64,000 nt of DNA from Rhynchonema sp. JSB1_4 (Eukaryota > Nematoda > Chromadorea > Monhysterida > Xyalidae): positions 43,351-107,350 of the forward strand of contig JASAMV010002650.1 of assembly GCA_030248065.1 (NCBI GenBank). Direction: 5' to 3'. Below, piece after piece: positions 55,801-64,000 of the stretch. How positions within the stretch are numbered: the first letter of the stretch is position 1; every line of letters begins with the position of its first letter. Below the pieces are notes generated by a model. It did not search any database. It saw nothing but the letters and a program-made list of their open reading frames with translations, and was not told the DNA's origin. A program made the translations under genes and the position numbers.

Positions 55801-57839
55801 CAGTACCTCGATTCGGGCCCAACCGAATACCCATACACAATACTCAGGTTGAGACCCGACCCAACACTTAAAAATTCCAAACTTTTTTTAAAAAAATGGG
55901 TCGGGTTTGGGGTTTTTGATCGAATACTAGGTAAAATATGACCAAATTTCTCATATTTGCTTGACATTGCAGCTGAAAGATAGCCATTTCAAAAGCTTAA
56001 AAGTTGAAAATTTTACAAAACTTCAGGGCAACAAGCAGTGGTGTCGTTGGGGGGGGGGGGGGTTACCCCCCATAAGGGTATGGGAAATCAGCCGGGGGTA
56101 TGGGAAATTTTTCACTTTTGGAACAAGCACCCCTAAGAAATGACGTTTTGACCCCGAGAAGTACCAAAATTGGCCATTTTTCGTCCAAAAATGTCAAAAA
56201 TCGCTTGCTGCCGCAAGAAAACTCTGTCTTGAGCACTTTTTAGACCAATTTTGGCACTTTTAGAAGATTTTTGGGGTCATTTTTTCAAAAACCCCACCCT
56301 CGGGTATGGGAAATTTTTGAGTTTTTGGAGAAACCCCCCCCTGGTATGGGAAATTTTTGATTTTTGGGGGTATGTATGGGAAATTTCCCGAAAATTGGGC
56401 TGGGTATGGGAAAATTTTGATTTCTCAACGACACCACTGGCAACAAGGCGAAAAATAGGGCAAAACGTATTCGCGGTGACACCCAATACCAACCCAATAC
56501 CCAATACCAGAGCCACACCCAATAAGCAATGATAATTTAATTTGATCTGTTGTCTTCTCATTCTTACTTTCAGGTTTCTAGCCATGCACCTGCCGAGTCC
56601 CGACGTGGAACGCGAGCCATATCTGCATCCAGCTGAATTGCGGCGTCAATTTCTGATGCAGGGCACGCGGCCAATTGACCTGCAGCCGGCGCGAGCCTGG
56701 AAGGATGAACGTCCCATCGCTGTGACCACGTCAGGTCGGGAATATTTTTTGAGAAAAATTGTTACGAATTACTCGGTATCTCATGTTTTTTTGTTGCTGT
56801 TCAATTTGCAGATGACATATTCAACCCGTATTTGCCGACTGAAGAGCGTCGAAAAGCAACGTTGTGGGAACGAACCAAGAATGTGTCCACGCGTACTGTT
56901 GGTTTGTGGTGGACGGAATTTTGATGATGATATTTCGCCAAGTTATTCGCCAATTAATTACTTGCAGCTAAATACTGGCATGGCGCCGATCGAAAAATGC
57001 GATCCGCGCTGCAAGAGGTCGGCGCTGAGTGGAAACCGAACGAATTTGCTCAACAAGTGCGTTCTCAGGCTTTTTTCTGACATGTTGTGTCTGAGTGATC
57101 GAAATGGGACGTTCTTTTATTGCACACGGTTTTCCCTAGAATCAGTTGCTGACGCAAAATGACCATTTTTTACGATTGCAACGTTGATTTTGCTCAATTT
57201 TCCTCCAAAAAATCATCTAAAAGAACTTTGCTCCAAAAGAAGACCCCCTGGGTATCGGAGATTTTTTATTTTAAAAAAAGAAGGAGGCAACCAACACTGG
57301 TATCCGAGATTTCTCATTTTGGGTATCCGGTATCCGAAAATTTTGGATTTTGGGTATGCCGACTTTTGATTTCCCAACGACACCACTGGGTAGTTATGTG
57401 GATATTTCAGGCGCGTGATATATACATTGCCGCCAACAACGCACTGCAGGAGCGCGACTTACGCGCGCTATCCAAATACGTGACGAATTTTGCCTACGAT
57501 GTAAGCCGTTTTGCATTTTGCCCATAAATTTTGTGGATCGGTCTCATGTTGAGGAAAGTGTTTTGCATGGAAATTTTTCAACAGGTTTTACCCACTGATC
57601 ACTTTGCGAAGAACCAATCATAATTTTGAATTTCATTTAAATTTGAGTAAGTTATATTTCAAATAATTTGAATTACATTTATATTTCAGACGATGCTGCA
57701 GTCGCTCGGTAGCACGACGATCAGATGGGAATGGAAAGAGGAACTTTCTGCTCCGAAAATACTCAGCCAGATTGTCACCGCCGACAGAGCGGCGCAACAT
57801 CGATTCGCACAAGTCACCGTCCAGTTTCACTCCATTCAG
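52617..57839 (+). CDS. mRpL45: Mitochondrial ribosomal protein L45 (mL45), six exons seen, 3' end missing
   Basis: mL45 is a protein of the mitochondrial large ribosomal subunit. It has a TIM44-like fold, sits near the peptide exit tunnel, and helps hold mitoribosomes to the inner membrane. The six exons give 281 in-frame codons with matched phases (2, 1, 1, 0, 0). Diagnostic blocks, compared with remembered vertebrate MRPL45: DDIFNPYLPTEERRKA (vertebrate GIFDAYVPPEGDAR), KYWHGADRKMRSA, ARDIYIAANNALQERDLRAL (vertebrate AKDIFIEAHLCLNNSD), and TTIRWEWKEELSAPKILSQI (vertebrate KTVRWSFVESLEPSHVVQV). The N-terminus is a good mitochondrial presequence. The IYDRFGRL block that should follow HSIQ was not found up to 64000, so the last exon or exons probably lie beyond the window. 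Confidence 0.9.
52897..53274. mobile_element. hAT-like phrase element: GGGGCGGCAACCTACCTACT
   Basis: Exact 8-bp duplication GCGAATCT (52889-52896 and 53275-53282). Ends CAGTGGTGTAGCTACCC and (reverse complement) CAATGGTGTAGCTGGGGG. The phrase GGCGGCAACCTAC..TGTACC occurs four times, in the same orientation near both ends. AT-rich body with GCGCGCAGCGCGCGA. Inserted 17 bp after the mRpL45 exon 1 donor. Confidence 0.85.
53444..54530. repeat. TCTATCTATCGTCAACA phrase array in a tandemly duplicated unit of about 550 bp
   Basis: About 18 copies of TCTATCTATCGTCAACA or close variants, spaced 30-150 bp apart rather than head-to-tail. A larger unit of about 520-560 bp (phrases, then CAAAATGGACATTTTTGACT, then CATTATTACCTACTT) appears twice, with a third partial copy to about 54620. 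G runs of eight or more mark the unit starts. Confidence 0.85.
54770..54950. repeat. Phrase repeats with C runs
   Basis: GGTACAGTTGGTATCCCCCT and GGTACAGTAGGTATCCCCCC, then AAGGTACCTACCCTTCCCCC and AAGGTTCCTACCCCTTAGGG. It ends in CCAGCCACCACACTG, which resembles the complement of a CAGTGTGGTGGCTGG hAT-like end. Confidence 0.6.
55070..55460. repeat. Self-complementary phrase region: CGGAAAAAACCGTTTTTT
   Basis: Many copies of GGAAAAAACCGTTTTTTTCC-like words on both sides of a less repetitive core. The phrase is its own near-complement, so the region can fold extensively. TACCATACTATACTTGCG at the left and CGCAAGTATATACCACACTA at the right form inverted ends. Confidence 0.65.
55625..55850. repeat. 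Phrase region: GGGGGAGATACCGTACC and AATACCCAATACC
   Basis: Three to four copies of GGGGAGATAC(C/T)G(T/A)ACC followed by AATACCCAATACC repeats. The same design as the neighbouring phrase elements; ends not defined. Confidence 0.6.
56036..56439. mobile_element. hAT-like phrase element: GGTATGGGAAATTTTTGA
   Basis: Exact 8-bp duplication GCAACAAG (56028-56035 and 56440-56447). Ends CAGTGGTGTCGTTGGGGGGG and (reverse complement) CAGTGGTGTCGTTGAGAAAT. Six copies of GGTATGGGAAAT near the two ends, in the same orientation, around an AT-rich core. It lies in mRpL45 intron 1. Confidence 0.88.
56574..56734 (+). CDS. mRpL45: mRpL45 exon 2
   Basis: The acceptor is CTTTCAG and the donor GTCGGG; it enters in phase 2 and leaves in phase 1. 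It encodes FLAMHLPSPDVEREPYLHPA, then ELRRQFLMQGTRPIDLQPAR and AWKDERPIAVTTS. It is the N-terminal mature region before the conserved L45 core. The frame is forced by both neighbours. Confidence 0.85.
56812..56901 (+). CDS. mRpL45: mRpL45 exon 3
   Basis: The acceptor is TTTGCAG; G+AT gives Asp at the junction. The donor GTTTGT leaves in phase 1. It encodes DDIFNPYLPTEERRKATLWE, then RTKNVSTRTV, matching the conserved (G/D)IFD.Y.P.EGD block of MRPL45. Confidence 0.9.
56968..57056 (+). CDS. mRpL45: mRpL45 exon 4
   Basis: The acceptor is CTTGCAG; G+CT gives Ala. The donor GTGCGT leaves in phase 0. It encodes AKYWHGADRKMRSALQEVGA, then EWKPNEFAQQ, corresponding to the human [20 protein letters not shown] segment that leads into the TIM44-like domain. 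Confidence 0.87.
57240..57388. mobile_element. hAT-like phrase element remnant: GGTATCSGAGATTT, right end only
   Basis: The right end GATTTCCCAACGACACCACTG is the complement of the CAGTGGTGTCGTTG end at 56036. The phrases GGTATCGGAGATTT, GGTATCCGAGATTT and GGTATCCGAAAATTT differ from those of the 56036 element. No left end or duplication was found. It occupies much of mRpL45 intron 4. Confidence 0.7.
57411..57500 (+). CDS. mRpL45: mRpL45 exon 5
   Basis: A phase 0-0 exon of 30 codons with acceptor TTTCAG and donor GTAAGC. It encodes ARDIYIAANNALQERDLRAL, then SKYVTNFAYD. The A.DIYI.A..AL...D...L pattern is the first helix pair of the TIM44-like fold. The 3' end of a hAT-like element lies 22 bp before the exon. 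Confidence 0.93.
57690..57839 (+). CDS. mRpL45: mRpL45 exon 6
   Basis: A phase 0-0 exon of 50 codons with acceptor TTTCAG and donor GTATGT. It encodes TMLQSLGSTTIRWEWKEELS, then APKILSQIVTADRAAQHRFA and QVTVQFHSIQ. These are TIM44-like domain strands with the conserved T(I/V)RW, and Q(I/V)TV.(F/M)H followed by Q. Confidence 0.93.
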
Positions 57840-58406
57840 GTATGTTACATCTCCAAATCTATTAAAATAAAATATTTTTTTTTTAAATTCTTCTGTTCAC
57901 AACTAACCTTTTGTCATACTCTCGCATCCTCTTGTTGTCGAAGATTCTATCACTGAGCTGGCACCTGCAAATTAAACGCAGTCTGCCCTTCTTGTAGTGA
58001 CACTCTTTGTTGTGTGGAACACGCCATAGAGTGGATATTTTGTTCATGCTATTTTGATCCCCTATCTGCCGTAGCTTCGTGATTACCACACCACAGGCCT
58101 TTGTGTGTTGTTCTGTTGTTGTGTTATCGGAGCTAGCATGGTAATGCTAAGCGACATATGGTTCATTCCTTATATTGCGTGAGTTGAAAAATTTAAACTC
58201 ACGCCATTTTCACAAGACTTAACTTGAGAAGCCCAAACTTGCACACAACTTGTACGGCGTGGACTTCTAGGTCCACACAAAATTTCATTCCGCTGCGTGC
58301 CCGCTCGCGCGATCGCGGGCAAGATACAGTTGAAATTTTTGTAAAAACGTTCTTTCCCTTTTTTTTCCACAAAAAACTAGTCAGGGCCCAGACGTTACTG
58401 AACACC

Positions 58407-58710
58407 AGAAATGTTAATATCGCATATACGGTTTTCGCACACGTGAAACACGATGGTGCTATCGCTGACTTCGTAACTCCACGACTGAGACCGGTTCCAG
58501 ACCATGACCACGACTTTTTGTATGTAAAGTGTGCTTCCCGAAGTAAAATTTAGCCGAAAAGTTGGGTTACCAGAACTATTAAAGTTGTTTATGTGGTTTT
58601 CGCACTCGAGAAACACGGTGGTGCTATCGCCGAGTTCGTAACTTTTAGTATGAACGGTTCCAGACCATGACTTTTTGTACAGAAAGTATGGTTCTAAAGC
58701 CAAAATCAGC
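58407..58710. repeat. Diverged tandem duplication, unit of about 150-165 bp
   Basis: Two units share TGGTGCTATCGC(T/C)GA(C/G)TTCGTAA, GGTTCCAGACCATGA, CGACTTTTTGTA-like and AAAGT(G/A)TG.TTC words in the same order. The first starts at about 58407, the second at about 58571. No coding frame is conserved between them. Confidence 0.75.
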
Positions 58711-58834
58711 GGTGATATGTGTTTTTAATCGTTGTTACGTCAAACATATATTAATTCCAATTGGTTAAATGTTTTTCAGCTCAAAAAGAGCCATAATGGA
58801 CGCTCAGCAGGGTTTTTTTTTCAAAATTCACTAG

Positions 58835-58890
58835 GTGCAACTTAGGTGCAACCCCCCAATTTTTAGGTGCAAGCTGGCCAAAGTAGGTGC
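58835..58890. repeat. Phrase repeat: AGGTGCAACCCC
   Basis: Four copies of AGGTGCAA in about 55 bp, two followed by CCCC(CC). It lies next to AT-rich sequence of the CGCCAATTTTAGGC type, as in the other phrase elements. Confidence 0.65.
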
Positions 58891-59739
58891 AACCCCTATT
58901 TTGGACAAAAAACGCCAATTTTAGGCTTTTTTGCCAGGTTGTGTGTTCAATGCTATTTGCGTGCTTTTTGAAGTTCAATAAAGTTGTAATGCAATGAATG
59001 CCTTTTCCTTTAGCAAAAGCAAACTTTTCAGGGAAAGTTCAACATCTTGTAGCACATTTTGTACTAGTTTCATTATTGAGAACCGATTGAGAAGAAAACG
59101 AAACAGTAAAATTTTCAACACACGTTATATGTGTGCAAACCAGCGAATAAAGGGTTTGCCATATGAATAACACACTTGGATGCTCCCAACGACCTGGGTT
59201 GACAACAACAGACATACTGCTGGGTTTGCACGAATCACAGGCAGCTGCGTTGACAACAATAGTATAAGCCGCAAAAACCACATCCGCTTGCGGTGCCGCA
59301 TAAAAAAGCAACAATCAACGCTCCCAAAACTGTCACACTATGCATCGTTCTGGTTTTGGGTTTGTGGCGGTGGACATGAAACTAAATTTTGTGCCGCCTT
59401 CAGCTCATTATGCGCCTGCCAACCAACATAAATCAGGTTAGACTGATTCGGTAACCACAATGATTCGGCAACTTCAGGCACTTTTGCTCGCGGATGCCGC
59501 TAAAAATTTCCAATTCCGCTTTTTATAAGCAATGCATGGCACATAATACTGGTTTGGCCTGGTACTAATGCGTATATACATCTCACGTTTTCTTTTTCTT
59601 TCTCGTTTTTGACTTAAAACATCCACTGATGATGAGCCATGCAACACGATAAAGAACTCGGTTGTAAAAAGTTGAAGTGACTCGCCAGCTCAAGAAAGCA
59701 AAAAAACGAAAAAAGCATCCGACCCCTTGATCTCACGCC

Positions 59740-60018
<279 letters not shown>

Positions 60019-62991
60019 AAAAAAACTGAAACCAAACCAAATGTGTGTAGTCAGACATTTGGTAAAAATATGAAAGATTCTTGAAAGTACTACACGCTTA
60101 GTAATCCACGCGCGCTTCAGATGTCGGTGCAAAGGGCTTAACGGGTTTGACAAGTAGGCGTGTAGTCTTCCCAAAGGCCGTGCCTGTGTGCCTTACTTGG
60201 ACAACAACGCACCAAAAAACAACTGTCTTCTTGTCACTTACGATTTGTGTTGGCACAACAAACCGCGCGGAAGTAAAGTTAGCGCACTCGTGAGAAGTCG
60301 TTTGCCGCAACAGTTTTTGAGAGGAATCAGAATCTTTGCACATTAAGCAAAATGAAACTGTCGTACCTACATAGATTATGCTCGGTCTTGCTGTATTGTG
60401 ATGTGGCAGCCAGACACACTTTTTCTCGTGCATATTTGAACGATGTGATGTGATATTTCATTATCTCGCTTCAGCGCTTCGATAAGAAGTCAAAAAGTGA
60501 TTAGTTTAATAAACGCTGTCTAATTGCAGGTCTACCAACAGAGAGAGAGAGAAAAGACGACAAAATAAAGGCCTCTGCGGCTGCGGTGCCGTGTGTTTTT
60601 GTACCTCCAGAACGCGGTTCGCACCGAAAACTGCCGCAGACTGCAGCCGCGCTCGGTGGTGCGGTTTGTCGTCCGCGGTGCCGCAGCCTTGTATGTGAAA
60701 AAAATGCATACGCACACAATTTAGAATACAACATCGATTGATAACCGCACTGTGGTCCGCCCGGTAAAAGTTTGAAATTTTTCAAAGCCCATTTGCTGCA
60801 CACCGCAGAACTAAGGTGCGATCGCAAGCTGCACTCACTGGCAAACAAACAACAACCGTGCTCAATTCGGTGGTTGCACTGCCGCCACCGCAGAAACTGC
60901 GACCGGATCGCACAAGAAACAGCCCTTTGTGATAATCACGTATTCGAATAATTGTCGAAAGCAGCTGTGCAAAATCATCTGCAGAAATTGACAAACTTCT
61001 GCTTTCTCCCCATTTCCCCCGATGGTGATTCATGATGGTCGATTCGGTGTATTTCACCTGTACTTTTCAGTTTTGGCAAGCCGCACCAACCCTAAGCCAA
61101 CACAGATATAGCCTACAACTAAGCCAACAACATCCATAGCAAATATACTTTATTTTTCATTTCTCAGGTATACATACAGACATTCAGGGGACATCAACAC
61201 CAAACCGGTCTTTGTCATCAAGAGTAATATCGCAAAAGTAATCAAGAATAAGGGGTCATCGTGCAAAAGTAATTACCAAACGGACAATTAGCATATGTAT
61301 TTCTTGTCGGAAAAGTCGCTCTTAAAATTTCGAAGTATCCTTTAAAGCAAAAACTCAGGTGTCCGAATCGCAAAACAAGACCTGACCGCGATCACCAAGT
61401 TTGCCAACCACAGCAGACATGATTTTTTTCTCTATTTTCTCCTTTATTTTTGCGATTGTGGTACCAGTATCATCGTTACTCATAAAAATACACAAATTTA
61501 CGCCATGAACAGCGATTCGAGCCCAAGAACAGACCTGCGTAAATTTTATCCACCAAAGTATCGCTTTGGGACCAGAGGCGATATGAAATGATAAATTACA
61601 GCAGCATGTTTGCACAGTAGTATACACCACAACAGCAACGTGTGTACCGTATTTTATACGTATTTGGTCGGCTTCTGAGCTTCGCTTTGGCCTGAAAATA
61701 GAGAGCATACGAAAAATGTATTTCAAAGTTCGATACAAACGGCACATGCACGCAACAGGCGTGAACATTGGGGCGCCTGCAAAGTTTTGCACCCTCCCTC
61801 CGCCCGCAATATGGCGCTAAAACACCCGTCTTTTTTATTTATTCTCGTATTTTGACCGTTTTTCTAGCCGGGTTCAGGATATCCGAATCGAGCCCATATT
61901 TCATTATGTGTGGTGGCGGTCCAGCAACACAGACGCCAATCTGACAAACTTGTCAAAGCAGAATGATACACAAAGTTCCAGTTGAGCTTGTATAATATAA
62001 ACGAGTGTATTTACAGTATATTTGATGCGACACTTGCTTGCAGAAAACTTGTATCTTCTGACACTGACAAACCGTGCATCGTGTCTTTGTTCAACGACAC
62101 ACGACACTGCTTGTTGCTTTGACATTGATTTTACATCGCTTTTTCCACGGCACTGGATTGTTTCCCCCAAAGCAAAACTTGCAGTTCTCAAAACATGTAC
62201 AGAATCTGTAACGGACAAACCTTATTCGACTCACAAAGATTTTATCCCATCTCTGGTCATGGAGGATCAAACAAACCGGTGTGCAGTATACAGGGGATAA
62301 ATTTTATGCACATTTGTTTACGCTCTCCTGATGCGCATGCTTCATTTCCATTCGCTGAAATTTAGATTTCGAATTTGCACGTGGTACCACCGATGCTTTT
62401 GGGTCTCGAAAATGTGTTGCCTTGCGCAGACTTTGCGTGCATTTAAAATCCGGGCGGTATTATAACAAACTGCTAGAGTTCCCAAAAATCTTCCTGTCTC
62501 TAACTGAGCAAACTGGATTAAATTTTATGTGGTGTTCTAGACTTCCATTTCGCGTCCCGGCGAATGGACCACAAATTACATGTGATACGCGCTGCATTGG
62601 TCCACAGCCCTGAGTGCAGGCAGTCAGCCATCACCCAAAGTGCAACTTCCTTCCGCCGATCCGGGCTCGGGTCGTTTCTCGCTCTGGCGCGCACGCATTT
62701 TCACAGGAGATTCCAGATTTAATGTATATGCTTCGTTAGACTCTTCTTTGATTTTGGGAACACCGTAACTTCGGTAAAGGCCGTTGATTCATTCTGAGAC
62801 GGCTGTTTGAGATCTCTTATTTGGGCCTGGTTCTGGATCTTCAGCAACTGTCAAACATAAAGAATGGAGTTCGAATTAAAAAAATTGCTTGTATAATCCC
62901 AGTTGTATCCAAAGACCCGATGCATGTTTATGCTTTTTAATAAAATCTAGTCACCAATAATTGTTTATGGGCAAGTGCATTATATTACAGT

Positions 62992-63201
62992 CAGAGGTCG
63001 CAATCGGGCCGGGTTTGGCCGGCCCGGCCCGGCCCGAGCCCCCAAATCTCACTTACTTGCCGAATCCGTCAGAAATTTTAGTATTTTTGACAAAAAATCC
63101 CTACTTTTTTAGTAAAATAAGTCACTTCAGAAGCTTCGGGCCGGAGTGCCCGGCCCGGCCCGGCCCGGCCTGAGGTCGGGCCGGCCCGATTGCGACCTCT
63201 G
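62992..63201. mobile_element. hAT-like non-autonomous element, GGCCCG family, copy 2
   Basis: Exact 8-bp duplication ATTACAGT (62984-62991 and 63202-63209). Ends CAGAGGTCGCAATCGGGCCG at both sides. The internal core (CCGAATCCGTCAGAAATTTT, then TAAGTCACTTCAGAAGCTTC) matches copy 1 at 677-1018, with part of the left half deleted. Confidence 0.9.
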
Positions 63202-64000
63202 ATTACAGTATAACAAGAGCACGCACGGTACATATTACTGTGATTTCTGATACCCCAAAGCCTCAAACGATACAAGCCAATGCGTAATAAACCAAAACTA
63301 ACGACTGTTCGGCTGGCGTGCATGTGTGTAATCAATTCTATGAGCTCCATAAATTACAATTCTTACGCCCTCAAAATTGGCTCGGCATTTGGTTTTTGTG
63401 GGTTTTTTCAGGAATATCGGGCGTGTTTTGATTTTGCATGTACATACATACAGTTATACTCCGGAATTAGCTAATATTAGTTTCATGATATTAACTGGCC
63501 GGCGACATTTGTTCCGCTGCTGCCCAAGTTTGGGACGAAAAGCAAAATTGACATACAGATGCAGACATAAAGTTTTGGTTGGTCTCGTTTTGGGCTGTTT
63601 CAACTGTTTGCGTTGCTTCGTCATCAAGCCGTTTATATTCACCAGATGAAGTTATGATACAGCTTCTTTTTGTGTGCGTTCATTCTGACCATCTGACTCA
63701 TAGACTAAAAAATTCGAACACTTTCAAAATGTGAGCATGTTCTCGCTTTCATCGCCTTTCTAATTCAGGGCACGCCACGTCACCCAGTGTTCCGTCGCAT
63801 CGCCTTCAAAGTCACTACAAATAAAGAATATTTATCAAACCGAAATATATCATCAGCACAGCGCAACAGGGTTCCCCTGCTAACGGCGGAACAACATAAA
63901 GACAAAAAAACATAAAATAAAATACAATCTTCCCCCACCGCGTTTGTGGTACACCAGATATTAACTTTTACCCTGGGTCAAAACTAAGTTGTTTTGCCTC

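Larger units (their letters stand above)
52880..56573 (+). other. mRpL45 intron 1, made mostly of phrase elements
   Basis: 3.7 kb bounded by GTCAGT and CTTTCAG. It contains 52897-53274, the TCTATCTATCGTCAACA region, the CGGAAAAAACC region, the GGGGGAGATACC region and 56036-56439, with little unique sequence. Confidence 0.75.

Noticed and set aside
60529..60567. Possible mRpL45 exon after TTGCAG (VYQQREREKTTK then stop)
   Set aside because: Phase-compatible, but it ends after twelve residues in a GA-rich simple repeat and does not resemble the conserved IYDRFGRL continuation of L45.
63769..63915. Possible mRpL45 exon after TAATTCAG (GTPRHPVFRRIAFKVTTNKE...)
   Set aside because: Open for 48 codons in the right phase and with a good acceptor, but the sequence shows no similarity to the L45 C-terminus that I can recognise. 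Left unannotated; a transcript would decide.

Overview
The window is animal (metazoan) nuclear DNA. Two intron-containing protein genes are recognisable, both on the + strand, with GT-AG introns from about 70 bp to about 14.6 kb and short acceptors of the TTTCAG/TTGCAG type. The rest is intron or intergenic DNA with many small terminal-inverted-repeat (TIR) transposons and one 5'-truncated non-LTR retrotransposon. One of the two genes belongs to the MRL family (MIG-10/RIAM/lamellipodin), which is known only from animals, so I am confident of 'animal'. The style suggests an invertebrate, but I cannot name a phylum.

Gene 1 (15411-44276) encodes an MRL adaptor that links Ras/Rap-type GTPases and phosphoinositides to Ena/VASP-driven actin assembly. 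Fifteen coding exons were read directly. All junctions after exon 2 agree in reading phase, and the 14 exons from the ATG at 30280 sum to 3,219 bp, a multiple of three. In order they encode an acidic N-terminus with a WLGQL motif, two leucine-rich D-x-LL-x-EL motifs, Ser/Gln/His-rich linkers, a short helix, the RA domain, the PH domain, and a long disordered tail with a single FPPPP EVH1-binding motif. The 5' end is not resolved: exon 15411-15642 enters in phase 2, so a still earlier exon is needed, or transcription starts at 30280.

Gene 2 (52617 to beyond 57839) is the mitochondrial large-subunit ribosomal protein L45 (mRpL45). Six exons give 281 codons, from a mitochondrial presequence into the TIM44-like/L45 fold. 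The C-terminal exon or exons were not found and probably lie beyond the window.

Region by region: 1-15.4 kb has no recognisable gene but holds two nested DNA elements (206-1353, with 677-1018 inside it). 15.6-30.3 kb is the large first MRL intron, containing a three-layer nest at 25-26.6 kb. 30-44 kb is the MRL coding body, with a 1,082-bp near-perfect palindrome in the intron that splits the RA domain. 44.3-52.6 kb is intergenic and densely packed with nested TIR elements and the retrotransposon. 52.6-58 kb is mRpL45, with introns filled by hAT-like elements. 58-64 kb is intron or downstream DNA with a 276-bp (TG)138 microsatellite and one more hAT-like copy.

The most unusual content is the cluster at about 46.9-58.9 kb. 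At least eleven non-autonomous elements there each carry their own short 'phrase' repeated several times, next to long G or C runs. Three of them have exact 8-bp target-site duplications, and two of those have hAT-type CAGTGGTGT-like ends. Several insertions can be proved inside the window, because the target duplication is exact or a related copy supplies the empty site.
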